The translations under genes and the position numbers were made by a program. A stretch of 64,000 nt of DNA from Singulisphaera sp. GP187. Lineage in GTDB: Bacteria > Planctomycetota > Planctomycetia > Isosphaerales > Isosphaeraceae. The stretch lies in the NCBI RefSeq assembly GCF_900129635.1, contig NZ_FSRB01000002.1, positions 958,727 to 1,022,726 of the forward strand, given 5' to 3'. How positions within the stretch are numbered: position 1 is the first letter of the stretch; each line of letters begins with the position of its first letter. This document shows, in pieces, positions 9,518 through 17,278 of the stretch. The notes beneath the pieces are model-generated. The model had not been told where the DNA came from, made no database searches, and saw only the letters and a program-made list of their open reading frames with translations.

Positions 9518-9567
9518 AATGCCCCGCCTCCCCCCTCTGACCAAACCGGTGGGGAGTGCGGGGCATT
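9518..9567. terminator. Strong hairpin, possible terminator or RNA structure
   Basis: AATGCCCCGC at 9518-9527 pairs with GCGGGGCATT at 9558-9567, and CTCCCC at 9528-9533 pairs with GGGGAG at 9551-9556 with a single bulged T. This gives a 16-bp stem and a 17-nt loop. No T-run follows, so a Rho-independent terminator is not certain; it lies 125 nt after the small reading frame. Confidence 0.45.
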
Positions 9568-9973
9568 CTGCTTGGTTCGCTGGCTCAAAGGGCGAGCGGG
9601 GAGCGTCCGTTGCCCCGTGCAAAGTCCTGAGCACTTCGATGGTGTCCGCTTTGGTCGGGCAAGCGACCCGAGGTGATCTGATGCTTGCCGATCGATCGGC
9701 GACCCGCGCGGGCAAGGTCAACGCGGGAGCGGTCGCACGCTGACCCTCGAACCCGCGGAGGGCTTCCGTTCCTCGGTTCGAGGGCGTTGTGCCGCTTGAT
9801 TGCCGGGCCGATCTTGGCACGAAGATTTCTCGGTCATCGTCAGCCGATCTGGCCCGGGGCCGCGCAGGCTCGGATGACTCGCACACTCGAAAAAAAAAGG
9901 CGTGCGGATCGCCCCGTCTCCGGCAGCTATCTTATGTGGCGACAAGAGCCGGGAGTCGGGGAGATCGAAGACC
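9568..9973. other. Intergenic region upstream of the sigma-fusion operon, no gene seen
   Basis: About 400 nt without a credible coding sequence. A run of eight to nine A residues lies near 9890-9900, about 75 nt before the sigma-fusion start. Open frames on both strands are arginine/proline-rich and look like high-GC shadows. This is the likely promoter region of the 9974-15472 operon. Confidence 0.4.
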
Positions 9974-12805
9974 ATGGCAAGTGGGCAACTGGGGTCCGCC
10001 TTGCGGACCATCCATCGGCTATTCGCCGAAGGCTCGGTCACCGGGGTCTCCGACGGCGAGATCCTCGAACGCTACCTCTCCCGCGGGGATGAGGCGGCTT
10101 TCGAAGCCCTGGTGGCGCGACATGGGCCGATGGTTCTGGCCGTCTGTCGCCGGACGCTCGATGATCGGAGCGACCTCGACGACACGTTCCAGGCGACGTT
10201 CCTCGTCCTCGCCCGCCGCGCTCGGTCGGTCCGGGATCGGGTCGCGCTCGGGGACTGGCTCTACGGCGTTGCACGACGGGTCTGCCTGCTGGCCAATCGC
10301 TCCGCGGCGCGGCGGCGGAGGCACGAGCGGCAGGCGGCCGAGCGGCGGAAGGCTCGGGAGGTGACCACCGTAGCGAACGACGAACTGGGGCCAGTGATCG
10401 ACGAAGAGATCGAACGGCTGCCCGCTCCCTATCGACTGCCCACCGTGCTTTGTCTGCTGGAGGGGAAGACCCAGTCGGAGGCCGCGGCCGAGCTCCGTTG
10501 GAGCGAGGGGATGGTTCGCGGCCGGCTGGGCCGGGCCAAGCAACGGCTCCGGGCCCGCTTGATCCGCCGAGGCCTGGCACCGGCCGCCACGCTGGCGGCC
10601 CTCGCCCGCGAAGGGGTGGGCGCGGGGGCTTTGCCCAGTGCCTTGATCGAGACGGCCGCCCGCGCGGCGGTGGGCGGCGGAGTGTCGGCATCGGCGGCCG
10701 CGCTGACCCAGGAGTTGATCAATACCATGTTACTCAAGACGGTGATGCTGTCCGCTACCCTCTTCGTCGCGGGCGCGATCGCCCTCGCGGCCTCCGCCGC
10801 CTTGATCCCGGGCGGGGATCAGACTCAGTCCGATCGCCCTCGGGAAGTCCTCAGCACGTCGCGAACGCCCCGTCTTCCCGCGGCACAACCTGACCCCACT
10901 CCGCCCAACCGGGTCGGAATCGCCTTGGTCCTCGGACAGGTCCTCGATCCCGACGGCAAGGCCGCGCCCGGGGCCCGGGTCGCAGTCGTGCACCGGTCCA
11001 ATGCGACTCGACAGAGCGATAACAAGCAAGGCGGTATGCCGTTGAAGCCGTTGGGGATGACCCGGGCCGACGCTGAAGGGAGATTCCGCCTCGAAGTCCC
11101 CCGCGAATCGCTTGACCTCTTCCCCACCTATTACGCCCTCGCCACGGTCGAGGGGCACGGCTTCGGCATCCGAAGCTTCGATCCCGGACTCGATCGCCAG
11201 GAACTGACGATCCGGCTGACGCCCGATCAGGTCATCCACGGCCGGCTGTTCGATCTTCAGGGCCAGCCCGCCGCGCATGTCACGGTCGATGTGACCGCGT
11301 TCGGCAATGAGTCCGCCGAGGGAAACGAGATGGTCTCTTCCGATTTGCCTCTCACCAGCGTGTCGCTCTGGCCCGCGGCGGCGACGAGCGACGACCAGGG
11401 CCGATACACCTTGCGTGGCATCGGCCGGTTCCCGCTCGTCGTCCTCCACGTTCGCGGCGCGGCCTGTGCGGATCAGAGCCTGGTTGTCAGAAGCGACAAG
11501 CCGGTCGCCGTCAGGGAGGTCTCGCACGCGCTGGCGCCGGCGATGATCATGCGGGGTCGGGTCACACTCGAGGATACCGGGGCACCGATGCCCGGGGCAC
11601 GCCTGGTGATCCACAAGGGGAGCTACGATGGCTGGACGGGCCCCGGAATCGCCATCGATGCCGACGCGGACGGCCGTTACCGCGTCAATCTCCCGCCCTA
11701 CGAGGGCGAAGGGGACGACTACAACGGTTACCTGATCTGGTGTTACCCGTCCGGGGACACTCCCTACATCGGCGTGACGAAGGAACTGAAATGGCCCAAA
11801 GCGAAGCGCGGGCACACGCTCGACTTCGCGTTGCCCAGGGGCCAGTACCTGCGCGGGAAGGTTACCGAACGCCCTTCGGGCCGTCCGGTCGCCGGGGCGA
11901 GCCTGATCTACTCGCAGCGACTGCACGGCAACAAAGACTATCGCGATAACCTTATCCTCGGATGGGATAACGCGGCGGTCTCCGGGCCCGATGGCACATT
12001 CCGGGCGACCGTCATGCCGGGGCTGGGACACCTTAGCGTGTACGGCCCCACCCTCGACTACGTCTACCCGGACATGGGAAGTTTCCAGATCTTTAGCGGG
12101 AAGCCCGGCGGTTCTCGGATGTTCGCCCATGCCTGGGCGATGCTCGACCTGAAGCCTGGCGAGGATCGGGATGTCCCTGTCACGCTGCAACGTGGCGTGA
12201 CGGTCCACGCCCGGATCGTCGGCCCGGACGGCCGGACCGACCCCGACGCGATGGTCCACTGCATCCTGAACCAGCATCCCGGGATCGTGCGGCATGCGGG
12301 GTACGGCCTCCCCGCACGCGGTGGGCGGTTCGAGTTCACCGGATGCGACCCCGAGCGACCCGTCACCGCGCTGGTCTTCGACTACGGCCGACGACTGGGC
12401 ACGACCGTGACCATCTCGGGAACGCAGGCCGGGGAGGAATTGACGATCCGGCTTGCCCCGTGCGGCTCGGCTTGGGCGCGGTTCGTCGACGAGAAAGGAC
12501 AGCCGCTCGTGAGCTACACGCCGCACCCGATGGCCGTGCTCGCCCCCGGACCACGTTCGTACGTGAAGCCTCCACAACGCCTCCTGGCAACGGAAGACCA
12601 GATTGGATTTCCCGCCCCGTCGAGTCCGAAGGCGTACAAGCAGCGCGAGCAGACCGACTCGGAAGGGCGGGTGACCCTGTACGGGCTGGTGCCGGGGGCG
12701 ACCTACCGGATCGGCGGCGCCGCCGACGATGCCTGGAGGGAGTTCACGGTCGCAACGGGCCAAACCGTGGACCTGGGGGACGTGACCATCAAGGATTCCG
12801 AGTGA
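9974..12805 (+). CDS. ECF sigma factor fused to transmembrane segment and large beta-repeat extracytoplasmic domain
   Basis: 943 residues from ATG 9974 (MASGQLGSAL); GGGGAG lies 10 nt upstream, and an upstream ATG at 9902 would add 24 unlikely residues. Sigma region 2 occupies about residues 25-110 (FEALVARHGPMVLAVCRR, FQATFLVLARRA, LGDWLYGVARRV). Region 4 occupies about 148-200 (LPAPYRLPTVLCLLEG, SEAAAELRWSEGMVRGRLG). A hydrophobic helix spans about 252-276. The long C-terminal part has several carboxypeptidase-regulatory-like repeats such as GQVLDPDGKAAPGARVAVV and GRVTLEDTGAPMPGARLVI. It is a paralogue of the gene at 4285. Its last codons abut or overlap the DUF1800 gene, so sigma factor, DUF1800 and DUF1501 form one operon. 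A membrane-tethered sensor-sigma role is inferred. Confidence 0.88.
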   Translation: MASGQLGSALRTIHRLFAEGSVTGVSDGEILERYLSRGDEAAFEALVARHGPMVLAVCRRTLDDRSDLDDTFQATFLVLARRARSVRDRVALGDWLYGVARRVCLLANRSAARRRRHERQAAERRKAREVTTVANDELGPVIDEEIERLPAPYRLPTVLCLLEGKTQSEAAAELRWSEGMVRGRLGRAKQRLRARLIRRGLAPAATLAALAREGVGAGALPSALIETAARAAVGGGVSASAAALTQELINTMLLKTVMLSATLFVAGAIALAASAALIPGGDQTQSDRPREVLSTSRTPRLPAAQPDPTPPNRVGIALVLGQVLDPDGKAAPGARVAVVHRSNATRQSDNKQGGMPLKPLGMTRADAEGRFRLEVPRESLDLFPTYYALATVEGHGFGIRSFDPGLDRQELTIRLTPDQVIHGRLFDLQGQPAAHVTVDVTAFGNESAEGNEMVSSDLPLTSVSLWPAAATSDDQGRYTLRGIGRFPLVVLHVRGAACADQSLVVRSDKPVAVREVSHALAPAMIMRGRVTLEDTGAPMPGARLVIHKGSYDGWTGPGIAIDADADGRYRVNLPPYEGEGDDYNGYLIWCYPSGDTPYIGVTKELKWPKAKRGHTLDFALPRGQYLRGKVTERPSGRPVAGASLIYSQRLHGNKDYRDNLILGWDNAAVSGPDGTFRATVMPGLGHLSVYGPTLDYVYPDMGSFQIFSGKPGGSRMFAHAWAMLDLKPGEDRDVPVTLQRGVTVHARIVGPDGRTDPDAMVHCILNQHPGIVRHAGYGLPARGGRFEFTGCDPERPVTALVFDYGRRLGTTVTISGTQAGEELTIRLAPCGSAWARFVDEKGQPLVSYTPHPMAVLAPGPRSYVKPPQRLLATEDQIGFPAPSSPKAYKQREQTDSEGRVTLYGLVPGATYRIGGAADDAWREFTVATGQTVDLGDVTIKDSE

Positions 12806-12819
12806 GCGAGGTGACCGCC

Positions 12820-14193
12820 ATGACGATGGACAAGGGGCCTTGGGCGGCGTTCGAGCCCTCGGCCGACGACCCCTGGGACCTCCGCAAAGTGGCCCACCTC
12901 CACCGTCGCGCCGGCTTCGGCGCGACCTGGGGCGAGCTCCAGCGCGACCTCGAGGCCGGCCCGGCCGCGAGCGTCGAACGGTTTCTGCACCCGGGGCACG
13001 AGTCGCCCGATGAATGCCAGGTGCTCGATGGCCTCCGCCAGGGCGTGCTCCGCTCAAGAGACCCGGAACGGCTCAAGGCGTGGTGGCTCTATCGGATGGC
13101 CTTCGGCGCCGACCCGCTTCGCGAGAAGATGACCTTGTTCTGGCACGGCCATTTCGCGACCAGCCAGCGCAAGGTGGACGACATCGCGCTCATGGTCGGG
13201 CAGAACGAGCTCTTCCGCCGCCACGCGCTTGGCAACTTCGCGATGCTGTTGACCGAGGTCCTGAGCGATCCGGCCATGCTCGTCTGGCTCGACGGCGTGG
13301 ATAACCGCAAGGGACGCCCCAACGAGAACCTCGCTCGCGAGACCCTGGAGCTCTTCACGCTCGGACGTAGACACTTCAACGAGCGGGATGTGCGCGAGTC
13401 GGCCCGTGCCCTGACGGGTTGGGTTCGCGGCGAAGGGACGGACTCGTTCGAGCCCTACCGCTTCCCGTTCGACCTGACGCAATTCGACTCGGGGGAGAAG
13501 ACCGTCCTGGGCCAGTCCGGTCCCTGGAAGGGGGACGACCTCGCCCGGATCGTCGCCCGACATCCCGCCACTCTTGAATCCCTCGCGCGGAAGTTGTATC
13601 GCGGCTTCGTCAGCGAAGGCGACGACCCCTCGGCGGACCTGATCCGCCCTCTGGCGGAAGCACTTCGGGGCGAGGGGGACGGGATCGGCCGCGCCGTCGG
13701 TTTGATCCTTCGATCGCGACATTTCTACACCCGCGCGGCGATCCGCCAACGTATCAAGGGCCCGGTCGAGTTCAACGTCGGATTGGTCCGCGCCCTGGAG
13801 GTCCCGCGAGGGTCCCTGAGCTTGCCGGGGCTGTCGGCCTCGTGCGACCGCCAGGGCCAGGAACTCTTCTTCCCGCCGAACGTCGCCGGCTGGGAGGGGG
13901 GGAAGCCTTGGATCAACAGCACCACCCTGATCGAACGCTCCAACTGGGCCGCCGACATACTCTGGGGCGACTCCGAGACCGGCCAGAGTCCCTACGATCC
14001 GTCGGCGTGGGCAGAACGTCACGGCCTCGCGGCCAATCGTGTCACTTCGGCGTTCACCGAGCTGCTGCTGCAAGGCGACCTGGGCGCCGAGGCCCGCGCC
14101 CTGATCCTCAGCGCCGGGAGCAAAGGAGGGGCCGAGGGGCTGCGAAAGGCGTTGCTGAGGCTCGTGAACTGTCCCGAATCCCATCTGGCCTGA
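12820..14193 (+). CDS. DUF1800 family protein
   Basis: 457 residues from ATG 12820. Diagnostic stretches are LHRRAGFGATWGEL near the N-terminus, KMTLFWHGHFATS, and RPNENLARETLELFTLG. The C-terminal FFPPNVAGWEGGKPWINS is also typical. DUF1800 proteins are almost always paired with DUF1501 proteins, as here (10-nt gap to the next gene), and are thought to act in the cell envelope; their chemistry is not established. Start choice is open. A GTG at 12802 overlaps the sigma-fusion stop (GTGA) and has AAGGA 6 nt upstream. ATG 12820 has GAGG 8 nt upstream. ATG 12826 is also possible. Confidence 0.9.
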   Translation: MTMDKGPWAAFEPSADDPWDLRKVAHLHRRAGFGATWGELQRDLEAGPAASVERFLHPGHESPDECQVLDGLRQGVLRSRDPERLKAWWLYRMAFGADPLREKMTLFWHGHFATSQRKVDDIALMVGQNELFRRHALGNFAMLLTEVLSDPAMLVWLDGVDNRKGRPNENLARETLELFTLGRRHFNERDVRESARALTGWVRGEGTDSFEPYRFPFDLTQFDSGEKTVLGQSGPWKGDDLARIVARHPATLESLARKLYRGFVSEGDDPSADLIRPLAEALRGEGDGIGRAVGLILRSRHFYTRAAIRQRIKGPVEFNVGLVRALEVPRGSLSLPGLSASCDRQGQELFFPPNVAGWEGGKPWINSTTLIERSNWAADILWGDSETGQSPYDPSAWAERHGLAANRVTSAFTELLLQGDLGAEARALILSAGSKGGAEGLRKALLRLVNCPESHLA

Positions 14194-14203
14194 GGAGGTC
14201 TCC

Positions 14204-15472
14204 ATGAATCCGACTCGCCGAGCGATGTTGCGACTTGGCCTGGGCACGCAGGCACTGCTGGCCTGTGGGACGAGCGTGCCGACGTTTCTGGCAAAGTCGG
14301 CCCGAGCCGTCGAAGGCCGGCGAGACCGCGTGCTTGTCGTGGTCCAGCTCGATGGCGGTAACGACGGGCTGAACACGGTCGTGCCCTATCGCGACGACGA
14401 TTACCGCAAGCACCGGCCTCGGCTGGCGCTGGGGGCAGACCGGGTGCGCAAGATCGACGATCGCCTGGGATTTCACCCCGCGCTCGGAGGCTTCTCGAAA
14501 CTCTTGCAGGGGCATCGGCTGGCGATCGTGCAAGGGGTGGGGTACCCGAACCCGAACCGCTCGCACTTCGAATCGATGGCGATCTGGCAGACCGCGCGGC
14601 TCGACCCCACCCGCGACGCTCCCGGATGGCTGGCACGCCTTCTCGACGGCATCGCGACGGATGAGGAGGGGGACCCCTGCGCACTGAGCGCCGCCGACGG
14701 GTTGCCACTCCGCTCCCTGTCAGGCGGCCGACGCTACGTGCCCACTCTGACCGGTCCTGAGCCGTTCCGCCGGCGGCTCGGCGATCTCGACGGGGCCGAC
14801 GCCCTGGACCAGCGCGCGGCCCTCGACCGGATCGGCCACCAGCATCGAGGGACCCCCGGCTCGCTCCTCCAGTTCGTCGAGCGGATGTCGACCTCCACTT
14901 GCCTCAGCGGAGGCCGGCTTGACGCCGTGCTCGACGCCGCGGCACCAGTCGGCTCGTCCTACCCGGAATCGCTCGGGCTTGCCCGCCGGCTTAGGCTGGT
15001 CGCGCAGCTCATCAAGGCGGGGCTGTCGACCTCGATCTATTACACTGCGCTGGGCGGTTTCGACACTCACGCCGATCAGCGGGAGAAACACGAGGGCCTG
15101 CTCTCCGAGGTGGGAGATTCGCTTCAGGCGTTCCTCGACGATCTGGACGCGGCCGGACACGGCGAACGCGTCCTGACCCTGGTCTTCTCCGAGTTCGGCC
15201 GGCGCCTGGCGGAAAACGGTAGCGGAGGGACCGACCATGGCACGGCTGCGCCCGTCTTCCTGCTTGGCAAGGGAGTCTGCCCTGGCATCCACGGCGTGGC
15301 CCCCGACCTTCAGCACCTGGAGGACGGCGACCCGAAGCACACGACCGACTTCCGCCAGGTCTACGCGACGCTTCTCGACGATTGGCTGGGCGCGTCGAGC
15401 CGGGACGTCCTGGGCGAGCCATTCGCCCACGTGCCGATCCTCAGGAGCTCAGAGTCGGCACGCGGGTCATAG
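14204..15472 (+). CDS. DUF1501 family protein, predicted Tat-exported
   Basis: A 422-residue protein starting MNPTRRAMLRLGLGTQALL. The twin arginines followed by a hydrophobic stretch ending near AKSARA fit a Tat signal. The mature part opens with VLVVVQLDGGNDGLNTVVPY, the classic DUF1501 motif. It also has FHPALGGF, GVGYPNPNRSHFESM, YYTALGGFDTHADQ and VFSEFGRRLAENGSGGTDHG, which resemble metal-binding segments of the alkaline-phosphatase-like fold (DUF1501 belongs to the sulfatase/phosphatase-like clan). GAGGAGG precedes the ATG. It is the last gene of the sigma-DUF1800-DUF1501 operon. It probably works with the DUF1800 protein outside the cytoplasm; substrate unknown. Confidence 0.92.
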   Translation: MNPTRRAMLRLGLGTQALLACGTSVPTFLAKSARAVEGRRDRVLVVVQLDGGNDGLNTVVPYRDDDYRKHRPRLALGADRVRKIDDRLGFHPALGGFSKLLQGHRLAIVQGVGYPNPNRSHFESMAIWQTARLDPTRDAPGWLARLLDGIATDEEGDPCALSAADGLPLRSLSGGRRYVPTLTGPEPFRRRLGDLDGADALDQRAALDRIGHQHRGTPGSLLQFVERMSTSTCLSGGRLDAVLDAAAPVGSSYPESLGLARRLRLVAQLIKAGLSTSIYYTALGGFDTHADQREKHEGLLSEVGDSLQAFLDDLDAAGHGERVLTLVFSEFGRRLAENGSGGTDHGTAAPVFLLGKGVCPGIHGVAPDLQHLEDGDPKHTTDFRQVYATLLDDWLGASSRDVLGEPFAHVPILRSSESARGS

Positions 15473-15900
15473 CGAGCCGGGTTAGTCCGACGACGCCGTC
15501 TTGCGCTTGCCGCGACTTAGGCCGCATCGCGACGATGCCTCGACCGAAGCTCGGGTGCGTCGCAAGCCATGGGAATAGCAGGCTCGACGCGGTGATCGAT
15601 GATCGCCCCGTCTCGGCGATAGCCGAGGCCGCCGTCGTCCTTCGCCACTTCGTCGTGGACCTCACCACCGCCAAGCGTGACACCCAGCCAGACCCCCGAG
15701 TGCGGGTGATCCTGGTGAAGACCACGCCTCACACCAAGCGCGGAGGCCGCAACGGGGCGCGGTCGGCCCTCCCTGCGACGGTGTGCCGCGGATCGCCACG
15801 AACCTCAGGGATGTCCCTGTTGATGCTGAATGCGGTATTCGGAAATTTAATTACTGAATTTAATGGGGTGTTTAAGATTTGTTTGTTTGTTTGTTTGGAT
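15473..15900. other. Intergenic stretch ending in a GTTT microsatellite
   Basis: No convincing gene is seen. A minus-strand frame at 15441-15725 (MVFTRITRTRGSG) overlaps the DUF1501 3' end and has no recognised motif. The composition turns AT-rich from about 15835, ending in a short (GTTT)4 run at about 15879-15897 directly before the hairpin array. Confidence 0.4.
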
Positions 15901-16127
15901 TTAGCCCCAACGGGGCGGTCCAAGGTGGCCCAGGGCAACGTCCTGGGGATTCGGCCACGAGGATAAGCAGCCCTGAAAGGGCGACTTAAAGGGTTATGTT
16001 GGCATGACCTACCTCGCAAGGCCCCGCTCGGATTAGGCCGCCCTTACAGGGCTATGGAATGTGAGCATGTCGATTTTTCGGGGCGTTTCCCCGGGCTACC
16101 TTGGGCAGCCCCGTTGGGGCTGAAACC
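15901..16127. repeat. Mirrored array of six small hairpins (REP/BIME-like intergenic element)
   Basis: The left half contains three hairpins: GCCCC/GGGGC at 15904-15916, CCCAGG/CCTGGG at 15929-15947, and GCCCT/AGGGC at 15970-15982. The right half contains the same three in reverse order and opposite orientation: GCCCT/AGGGC at 16040-16052, CGGGG/CCCCG at 16079-16093, CAGCCCC/GGGGCTG at 16106-16122. The reverse complement of the right half lines up with the left half, including the linker CCAAGGT between the first two hairpins. The element is therefore a roughly 90-nt module and an inverted diverged copy, an arrangement like bacterial BIMEs built from REP units. No RAYT transposase gene is in the window. 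Confidence 0.8.
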
Positions 16128-16785
16128 GGCGAGAGCGTGTGCCACTCGACGGTAAATCGCCGTAGGTCTCGCCCCAGCCTACCTTCGTGGGGTTAGATTC
16201 GGGAAGTTATTTGCGTCCCGTTCCTGAGGGTGAGTCTTTCTCGCATCAGACGCTTGCGTGGTTGAGTCAAAGCCGTAGAGAAAACTGAATAACTAACAAA
16301 TTTGCATGAGTCAATCTATTGTCTCTCTCCACCGAATGATATCCCGAGTGGCTGAGGGATCAACGCGGCCTCCCCGGAGCTGTGGCAGGGAAACTCGAAG
16401 GTCGAGGATCGCTTGCGGCTTACACCCGTCGTAGATATCACGAAAGGCGGATCGCCACCTCAGCCCTCATTTCAAGGAAGGCGTCGTCGCTCACTTTGCG
16501 GAAGACGGAGGAGCGAATCTTGCCTTGTTTCAGGACGGGAGAACAAGACCCAGCGGCTGAGGCGTGAGCGGTGCGAGCATAGCGAGAACTCGTTTCGCAA
16601 TACTGGCAATAATGGAATTGATGGGAATTTGTATGGTGGGGCAAGCAAATTGAAAATTGAAAAATGAAAAAGTGTAATAAATTGATATTTGCATGGGAGT
16701 CAAATAATTGAGAAGTAGGTGTTGCGCGATTTCGCCTCGTTTTTCTGGAGGGTCTACTCTAAGGTCGCCAGTTCGCGGCGTTAGA
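16128..16785. other. AT-richer intergenic stretch, no gene established
   Basis: Composition falls clearly below the GC of the surroundings, with a patch rich in AAATTGAAAA-type words near 16645-16690. A minus-strand frame at 16438-16644 ends in FRKVSDDAFLEMRAEVAIRLS, which reads like the tail of a real protein but has no ribosome-binding site or recognised family. Reading this as decayed mobile-element debris is an inference from the neighbouring IS66-like remnant. Confidence 0.35.
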
Positions 16786-16789
16786 CCGG

Positions 16790-16935
16790 CCTGTGATCCG
16801 CAAGAACCGCTTCGGCAATCGGAGCGAACGTAGAGCCGATACTCAAGCGGTGTTGATGAGCGTCTCTCGGACCCTGCAACAACGCGGTCATACCCCGCAC
16901 AAAATGATTGTCGATGCCATTGTCTGTCGCCTGAC
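16790..16935 (+). pseudogene. IS66-like transposase C-terminal remnant
   Basis: The plus-strand peptide VIRKNRFGNRSERRADTQ continuing AVLMSVSRTLQQRGHTP resembles the last 40-50 residues of IS66-family transposases, where a conserved NxxGNRS-like segment precedes a short C-terminal helix. No N-terminal part, TnpA/TnpB or inverted repeats are present nearby, and the frame then runs into unrelated sequence. It is not a copy of the intact IS66 element at 59449-62064, whose C-terminus differs. Confidence 0.5.
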
Positions 16936-17278
16936 TCCCTACGGTCCGACTCCCTCCGTTACCGTTCGATTTGACTGCAGCCGGCTAAGGTTTTTGAGAC
17001 TGGAGCAAGGATACCGGAATCCCGCGAATTTCGGCCTCCGGGGCAGACAGGCGGCCCGGTTTTCTTGCGACAGACTCAAGTTTTTCGATTTTGCTTGCAC
17101 CGGTCCCCGATGCAGGTAAAGTCGTTAACGGTCATGCTTAAGCAAGGGATGAAGAAATATAGGGGTTCAACATAGGGTGTGCCGGCGGGGTCGATAAGAT
17201 TGGAGTCGATCGCCACCTTGCGCCGGCCGCTTATTCTCGCGGCCCGGTTGAGTCCGGCCCGCTAACTAGGAGGTTGCG

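Noticed and set aside
9515..9886. 123-codon minus-strand frame upstream of the sigma-fusion gene
   Set aside because: Arginine/proline/serine-rich, no initiation site, spans the strong hairpin at 9518-9567.
10730..13057. 775-codon open frame antisense to the sigma-fusion gene
   Set aside because: High-GC shadow: arginine/glycine-rich, no ribosome-binding site, and the plus strand carries clear sigma and beta-repeat motifs.
13054..14376. 440-codon minus-strand frame opposite DUF1800/DUF1501
   Set aside because: The plus strand holds unmistakable DUF1800 motifs; the antisense frame has none.
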